In this document: in pieces, positions 58,953-64,000 of the stretch | Layout: each line of letters begins with the position of its first letter | Position numbering within the stretch: the stretch's first letter is position 1 | Assembly (NCBI RefSeq): GCF_900114915.1 | Contig: NZ_FOUS01000008.1 | Location: forward strand, 248,001 to 312,000 | DNA from: Bradyrhizobium sp. Rc3b | GTDB lineage: Bacteria; Pseudomonadota; Alphaproteobacteria; Rhizobiales; Xanthobacteraceae | Reading direction: 5' to 3' | DNA length: 64,000 nt | Program-made: the position numbers and the translations under genes | Notes under the pieces: generated by a model | Told to the model about the DNA's origin: nothing | The model's database searches: none | The model's input: only the letters and a program-made list of their open reading frames with translations

Positions 58953-61193
58953 CTACGCCACCTCGCCGCGTTCCGAGGCCGCGGCACAATGATCGTGCCA
59001 GAACCGGCGATAGGCCGCTTCGACCTCACGCGTGTAAAGTTCGACGTTGCCGGCAGGCGAGGCTGCGATCCGAGCCGGCAGTTCCGCCCGCAATTTCGCC
59101 AGATGAGCGGGCTGTGCCGCATATTTGCACGCGATCGCGGCGTAGCCGTCGTCATCCTCGGCGACCCAGTCGCCGAGGCCGACGGCCGCCACGATGGAGC
59201 CGCCGGCGCGTGCCGAAGAGCCATTGCCGAGCTTGGCGACGACCGGAACGCCCGCATAGAGCGATTCCCAGGTGCTGATGCCGCCATTTTGCGGGAAGGT
59301 GTCGAGGGAGATGTCGACTTGCGCAAAGGCCAGCAGATGCTCGTGGCGCGTGGTCGAGCCCAGGCAGGTGATATTGTCTTCGGCAATGCCCTGGGCCACG
59401 AACCGCGCGATCAGGCCGTCGCGCAGCAAGGCATCGTCGAGCAGCCCGTGCTTGATGATGATCTTCGACCCCCTCACCTCACGCATCACTTTCGACCACA
59501 CCCGGATCGCATCATCCGAGATCTTGTAGATGCGGTTGAACACGCCGAAGGTCACATGGCCGTTCCGGAGCATGGGAAGCTCCGAGGGCGGCACGTCCAG
59601 GATGGGATCGATCGTGATCAGGCAGGGCAGATCATGGACTTTTTCGGCCAGCAAATGGCGCGCCGATTGTGGAATGAAGATGGGATCGGCGAGCACGTAA
59701 TCCATGGTCTGAAGGCCGGTGCCCGTGGCGTGTCCGAAACCCGTGACCTGGATCGGGGCCGGCTTGCGGGCAAAGACAGGCAGCCTGTTGCCGGCCGTAT
59801 GCCCGGATACGTCGATCAGGATGTCGATCTTGTCCGACTGGATGCGGTCAGCCAGCTCGTCGTCCGAAAGCTGCGCGGCATCGACCCAGACGTCCGCGAG
59901 AGGCTTGAATCTCTCGGTAATCTCGTCCTGCAGCGGCCAGCAGGAATAGCAGACGATCTCGAACCTCGTGTGATCGTGTTGGCGCAGCACCGGCAACAGC
60001 GCGAACGCGGCCGAGTGGTTCCTGAATTCCGACGCGACATAGCCGACGACGATCCGCCTGTCCGGATCGAGCTGCCGGGGCGGCAGTGTCCGTTGCGGAA
60101 GTCTGGCGCCGATCGCATCCCACCAGGATTTTCGCGCCGCCTGCTGGACCGCGAAATCGGCCTCGGGCAGATAATCCAGGATGAAGATCTTGCGTGCGAT
60201 CGCATCCGCATAGTCAGGTGATATCTCGAGCGCCGCGTCGAGGTGCTCGAGCGCCGTCGCGACGTCTCCCTGGTTCGCGTAGCAGGCCCCGAGAAGCACG
60301 ATTGCATAATCGGACCGCGGATTGTCCTCGAGCAGGGTCTTGACGGCCGCAATCGCCTGCGTCGTGTTTCCCAAGAGAAGATTGACCTGCGCCTTGCCAC
60401 GCAGCGCGAGCTCGAGCCGCGGCGATTGCGCCAGCGCCGCATCGAAGTCCGCCGCCGCCTGCTCCAGCCGATGCAGATCGAAGTTGAGTCGTCCGCGCTG
60501 GGCCAGAATCCTCGGTGAACCCGGCTTGATCGCCAAGCCTGCCGCGAGGGCGGCTTCCGCCTCCTCGTAATGCCGGAGCTCGATGCACACCATGCCCTTG
60601 CCGGCGATCGCTTCCGCATGACGCGGCTGAAGCGACAGGGCGCGATCGAAACTCTCCTTGGCGCGCTCGGACCGGCCGATCATCAGCTCCGCCATGCCGC
60701 GGTTGCAAAATGCATCGGCGTAGTCGGGCCGCAGCCCGATAGCGCGTTCGTGCAGCCTGATCGCCTGTTCGCCGAGGCCGACGTTCAGGAGCGTATTGCC
60801 GAGATTGGTGAGGGTGATCGGACAATTCGGCTTCAGTGCAATGGCCTTCTCCTGGCATGCGCGGGCGTCCTGGAATTTCTGGAGATCGAAATACACAGCG
60901 CCGAGATTTCCATGGGCATCGGGCGAGCGCGGATCGAGCGCAATCGCGCGCTCGAACAGCTGTTGCGCCTCCTCCAGCCGCCCGCCTTCATAGGCGCAAA
61001 GGCCAAGCAGGTGCGTGGCATGGAAATGATCCGGAACCTCCTCCACAATGCCGCGGCAGAGCGTCTCGGCCTCGGCAAATCTGCCCTGCCGGAGCGCCTC
61101 GACCGCGAGCGACATGACGGCGTCCGCCTGCTTCCTCAACTTCTTTTGCAATCGCGCATTCTGGAATGCGCGCGCGCCGACACTGCTCTGCAA
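58953..61193 (-). CDS. TPR-GT41 glycosyltransferase, copy 4
   Basis: 746 residues. Nine TPR units (from about residue 27; for example LCAYEGGRLEEAQQLFERAI) then GT41 (IVVGYVASEFRNHSAAFALL, ILIDVSGHTAGNRLPVFARK, PAPIQVTGFGHATGTGLQTM, FGVFNRIYKISDDAIRVWSK, DISLDTFPQNGGISTWESLY). His-Thr-Thr of the other copies is His-Thr-Ala here. Most upstream of the array, TTG start 61193, 101 bp after the aapP stop on the same strand, so read-through from the aap operon is possible. Its C-terminus (ERGEVA) echoes copy 1 (ERGEVI). Confidence 0.9.
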   Translation of the reverse strand: MQSSVGARAFQNARLQKKLRKQADAVMSLAVEALRQGRFAEAETLCRGIVEEVPDHFHATHLLGLCAYEGGRLEEAQQLFERAIALDPRSPDAHGNLGAVYFDLQKFQDARACQEKAIALKPNCPITLTNLGNTLLNVGLGEQAIRLHERAIGLRPDYADAFCNRGMAELMIGRSERAKESFDRALSLQPRHAEAIAGKGMVCIELRHYEEAEAALAAGLAIKPGSPRILAQRGRLNFDLHRLEQAAADFDAALAQSPRLELALRGKAQVNLLLGNTTQAIAAVKTLLEDNPRSDYAIVLLGACYANQGDVATALEHLDAALEISPDYADAIARKIFILDYLPEADFAVQQAARKSWWDAIGARLPQRTLPPRQLDPDRRIVVGYVASEFRNHSAAFALLPVLRQHDHTRFEIVCYSCWPLQDEITERFKPLADVWVDAAQLSDDELADRIQSDKIDILIDVSGHTAGNRLPVFARKPAPIQVTGFGHATGTGLQTMDYVLADPIFIPQSARHLLAEKVHDLPCLITIDPILDVPPSELPMLRNGHVTFGVFNRIYKISDDAIRVWSKVMREVRGSKIIIKHGLLDDALLRDGLIARFVAQGIAEDNITCLGSTTRHEHLLAFAQVDISLDTFPQNGGISTWESLYAGVPVVAKLGNGSSARAGGSIVAAVGLGDWVAEDDDGYAAIACKYAAQPAHLAKLRAELPARIAASPAGNVELYTREVEAAYRRFWHDHCAAASERGEVA

Positions 61194-61294
61194 GGTCTCT
61201 CTCCGGAAGTTGGTCCGGAACGAGGCACAGCTGATTCGGATGGTGCCAGGCTGGCGGCCCGGTCAGACCGGCGCGGTCGCCGGATGGCAGGTGC

Positions 61295-62032
61295 TCAGCG
61301 CAGGATCTGGCTCAGGAACAGTTTGGTGCGGGCGTGCTGGGGCGCCGCAAAGAATTCGTTCGGCGTGTTGGCCTCGATGATCTGGCCGGCATCCATGAAG
61401 ACCACGCGGTTGGCAACCTCGCGGGCAAAGCCCATTTCATGGGTGACGACCAGCATGGTCATGCCCTCCTCGGCGAGGTCCACCATGGTGTCCAGCACCT
61501 CCTTGACCATCTCGGGGTCGAGCGCCGAGGTCGGCTCGTCGAACAGCATGACCTTCGGGTTCATCGTCAGGGCCCGCGCGATCGCGACGCGCTGCTGCTG
61601 GCCGCCGGACATCTGTCCCGGAAACTTGTTGGCCTGATGCGGGATCTTGACCCGCTCCAGGAACTTCATCGCGTTGATCTCGGCGTCCTTCTTCGGGATG
61701 TTGCGCACCCAGATTGGCGCCAGCGTGCAGTTCTCCAGCACGGTCAGATGCGGGAACAGGTTGAAGCTCTGGAACACCATGCCGACCTCGCGGCGCACCG
61801 CGTCGATGTGCTTGAGGTTGGGCCCGAGCGCGATGCCGTCGACGACGATCTCGCCCTCCTGGAATTCCTCCAGCGCGTTGATGCAGCGGATCAGGGTCGA
61901 CTTGCCGGAGCCCGACGGCCCGCAGATCACGATGCGCTCGCCCTTCTCGACCGCAAGGTCGATGTCGCGCAGCACGTGAAAGTCGCCGTACCATTTGTTG
62001 AGGCCGGAAATCTTGACGATGGGGTCGGACAT
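61295..62032 (-). CDS. aapP: General L-amino-acid ABC transporter ATPase AapP
   Basis: 245 residues. Walker A CGPSGSGKSTLIRC, Q-loop VFQSFNLFPHLTVLENC, signature MSGGQQQRVAIARAL, Walker B MLFDEPTSALDPEMV and H-loop VVTHEMGFA. Polar amino-acid (GlnQ/AapP) group. It powers uptake through the AapQM membrane pair encoded immediately upstream (11-base gap). Broad amino-acid uptake by Aap matters for nodule nitrogen exchange in rhizobia. Confidence 0.95.
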   Translation of the reverse strand: MSDPIVKISGLNKWYGDFHVLRDIDLAVEKGERIVICGPSGSGKSTLIRCINALEEFQEGEIVVDGIALGPNLKHIDAVRREVGMVFQSFNLFPHLTVLENCTLAPIWVRNIPKKDAEINAMKFLERVKIPHQANKFPGQMSGGQQQRVAIARALTMNPKVMLFDEPTSALDPEMVKEVLDTMVDLAEEGMTMLVVTHEMGFAREVANRVVFMDAGQIIEANTPNEFFAAPQHARTKLFLSQILR

Positions 62033-62043
62033 GGTGACCTCGA

Positions 62044-63564
62044 TCAGTTGCGACGGTGGGCGTTGAGGCGGTGCTCGACGAACAGCGAGTAGCGCGACAT
62101 TCCAAAGCAGAAGATGAAGTAGATGATCCCGGCGAAGGCGAAGCCGGTGAACGCGGTCGAAGGCGTCGACCATTTCGGGTCCGAGAACGAGGCCCTGAGC
62201 GAGCCCAACAGGTCGAACAGCGCCACGATCGAGACCAGCGATGTGTCCTTGAACAGCGAGATGAAGCTGTTGACGAGGTTCGGAATGACGTGACGCAGCG
62301 CCTGCGGCAGCACGATCAGCGAGGTCGTCTTCCACCAGGACAGCCCCAGGGCCGCGGCCGCCTCGCCCTGCCCGCGCGGAATCGCTGCGAGCCCGCCGCG
62401 GACGTTCTCGGCCTGGTAGGCGCCCGTGAACAGCGCGATGCCGATCAGCGCGCGGACGAGACCGTCGACGGTGAAATTGCCGGGCAGGAACAGGGGCAGC
62501 ATGTAGGTGGCGAAGAACAGCACCGTGATCAGCGGCACGCCGCGCCAGAACTCGATGAAGGCGATCGAGAAGATCCGGATCAGCGGAATGGTGGAGCGGC
62601 GGCCGAGCGCCAGCGCGATGCCGATCGGCAGCGAGGTGACGATGCCGGTGACGGAGACCACCAGCGTCACCAGGAGGCCGCCCCACAAATTCGTCGTCAC
62701 GACCGGCAGTCCACCGCGATCGAGACCCATCAGCTTGATCACCGCGGCGATGGCGACGAAGGCAGCAATGCTCGAGGCCAGAGCGCGCCAACCCGTGCGC
62801 AAGCCGCCGCCGAGGCCGAAGGCGATCAACGACACGACTACGGTCGTGACGGCAAAATCGGCCCAGACCGACTGACCCGCTCCCTGGATCTGATCGCGCA
62901 ACCAGGTCAGCGGAAGGATCAGCCAGGAGATCGCCGTGCCGAACAGCACGATGAAATTCCCGACCGCCCACAACAGCGGCGCAACGGCGGACGTCTTGCT
63001 GAAACCGAGCACGGCCTGCCCGGCGCCGATGATGCTCTCGTCGAACAATTCCAGCAGGCCGGCGGTCCAACTGAGGCCAAAGCCCTTGATGCCGCCACCG
63101 TGCAGCAGAAAGAACGCGACCACTGGAAATGCGAAGAAGAACAGACTGGCGTTGAGCCCCTTTGCCGGCAGACGCGGCACGAGCAGTGGCACGAGCAGGA
63201 CCGCCGCAAGGACAAACGCGAGGTTGACCCGCCAGCGCTCGGCCTCGGGATAAAAACCGTAGATCAATTGCGGCAGCTTGGCCTGGATGTAGGGCCAGCA
63301 GGCGCCGACCGCAAAGCCGGCGTTCTCCGCGAGGCACGCCGTGCGGTCCTTGCCGCTCCAGACCGCATCGACCATCAAGAACCTGACCGAGGGAACGATG
63401 GTGAACCACAGCAGCAGGGCGCCGACGATCGTGAGCAGGATGTTGGTGGGCGAGTTGAACAGGCGCGTGCGCATCAGCCCGACAAAGCCCGTGGTCTTCA
63501 TCGGTGCGGGACGCTCGGTGAGCAGGTCGCGGCGGACGAAGCTGCTCGAGGCGATATCGCTCAT
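62044..63564 (-). CDS. aapM: General L-amino-acid ABC transporter permease AapM
   Basis: 506 residues from ATG 63564, which overlaps the aapQ stop (ATGA). The long N-terminal half has extra helices and a periplasmic loop (ACLAENAGFAVGACWPYIQA), peculiar to AapM. The C-terminal half is the HisM-type permease with the EAA loop (AAAALGLSWWKTTSLIVLPQ) and FIEFWRGVPLITVLF. An in-frame start at 63591 is rejected because of the overlap logic. Confidence 0.94.
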   Translation of the reverse strand: MSDIASSSFVRRDLLTERPAPMKTTGFVGLMRTRLFNSPTNILLTIVGALLLWFTIVPSVRFLMVDAVWSGKDRTACLAENAGFAVGACWPYIQAKLPQLIYGFYPEAERWRVNLAFVLAAVLLVPLLVPRLPAKGLNASLFFFAFPVVAFFLLHGGGIKGFGLSWTAGLLELFDESIIGAGQAVLGFSKTSAVAPLLWAVGNFIVLFGTAISWLILPLTWLRDQIQGAGQSVWADFAVTTVVVSLIAFGLGGGLRTGWRALASSIAAFVAIAAVIKLMGLDRGGLPVVTTNLWGGLLVTLVVSVTGIVTSLPIGIALALGRRSTIPLIRIFSIAFIEFWRGVPLITVLFFATYMLPLFLPGNFTVDGLVRALIGIALFTGAYQAENVRGGLAAIPRGQGEAAAALGLSWWKTTSLIVLPQALRHVIPNLVNSFISLFKDTSLVSIVALFDLLGSLRASFSDPKWSTPSTAFTGFAFAGIIYFIFCFGMSRYSLFVEHRLNAHRRN

Positions 63565-64000
63565 GCGCCCAGACTCCGGCTGACGCGCCACCCGTAGACG
63601 CTCATGATCGCGCTGGTGAGCAGCGAGATCAGGAGATAGATGCCCATGGTCATCGCGATGATCTCGATCGCCTGCCCGGTCTGGCTCAGCGACGTGCCGG
63701 CGAACACCGAGACGAGGTCGGGATAGCCGATCGCGACCGCCAGCGACGAGTTCTTGGTGAGATTAAGGTACTGATTGGTCAGCGGCGGCACGATGACCCG
63801 CATGGCCTGCGGCACCACGATCAGCCGCAGCGTGTTGCCGCGGCTGAGGCCGAGCGAGGCCCCCGCCTCCATCTGCCCCTTGTGGACGGACAAGATTCCG
63901 GCGCGCACAATCTCGGCGATGAAGGCGGCGGTATAGGTCGACAGCGCCAGCGTCAGCGCCACGAACTCCGGGATGATCCGCGATCCGCCGGCAAAATTGA
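63561..64000 (-). CDS. aapQ: General L-amino-acid ABC transporter permease AapQ, C-terminal part (runs off window)
   Basis: About 146 residues are visible, open to the right edge. TYTAAFIAEIVRAGILSVHK and the EAA loop EAGASLGLSRGNTLRLIVVP are HisM/AapQ permease motifs; it ends YGWRVSRSLGA. It pairs with AapM. The binding protein gene aapJ would lie further right. Confidence 0.92.
   Translation of the reverse strand, partial: NFAGGSRIIPEFVALTLALSTYTAAFIAEIVRAGILSVHKGQMEAGASLGLSRGNTLRLIVVPQAMRVIVPPLTNQYLNLTKNSSLAVAIGYPDLVSVFAGTSLSQTGQAIEIIAMTMGIYLLISLLTSAIMSVYGWRVSRSLGA

Overview
The window is high-GC alphaproteobacterial chromosome, and the gene content points to Bradyrhizobium or a very close relative. 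The evidence is a dusB(nifR3)-ntrB-ntrC-ntrY arrangement, a fused ispDF, a lipA/COQ10-like pair, PopZ (DUF2497), aapQMP, a ba3-type oxidase with multiheme cytochromes, and intergenic repeats of kinds I associate with Bradyrhizobium. Genus is inferred from gene content and memory, not from a search.

Layout. 1-593: 5' end of ntrY. 821-1464: a wrecked scoA/scoB pair. 1478-6687: a leftward operon DUF3141/PhaC-like, pta, ackA, fabI, with a perfect FixK/FNR-type box just upstream, so probably a low-oxygen acyl-phosphate/acetate module. It lies between ntrC and ntrY. 7220-10914: dusB-ntrB-ntrC. 11119-12912: ispDF and a stand-alone CinA-C amidohydrolase. 12922-16147: TonB receptor plus methyltransferase. 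16308-17084: MscS channel. 17085-18029: gene-poor, repeat-rich. 18030-23173: a six-gene oxidase cluster (diheme c, triheme c, 58-aa membrane subunit, CuA subunit II, subunit I, anchored diheme c). 23284-24714: COQ10-like and lipA. Then mpg, valS, popZ, tolC, a Pcm-like protein, tRNA-Asn, a flotillin/YqiJ/PspA-like operon, small proteins, tRNA-Cys, a polysaccharide-export ABC pair, a DTW protein and an MdtABC-type efflux operon with a NodT-like outer-membrane channel. Then cysK.

51821-61193 holds the most striking structure: four tandem, same-strand paralogues, each nine TPR repeats plus a GT41 (O-GlcNAc transferase/SPINDLY) domain. All four start with TTG behind the same Shine-Dalgarno, three share a 17-bp leader block, and their coding sequences look mosaic. 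The window closes with aapP, aapM and part of aapQ.

The other unusual locus is 33189-36761. A 21-bp palindrome with the GCAC-N7-GTGC core of an NtrC-type site precedes a reading frame that joins a TnpB(IS605 OrfB)-like N-terminal half, without nuclease domain, in frame to a PspA-like coiled coil. The PspA part has its own strong internal ribosome-binding site, and YqiJ-like and flotillin genes follow.
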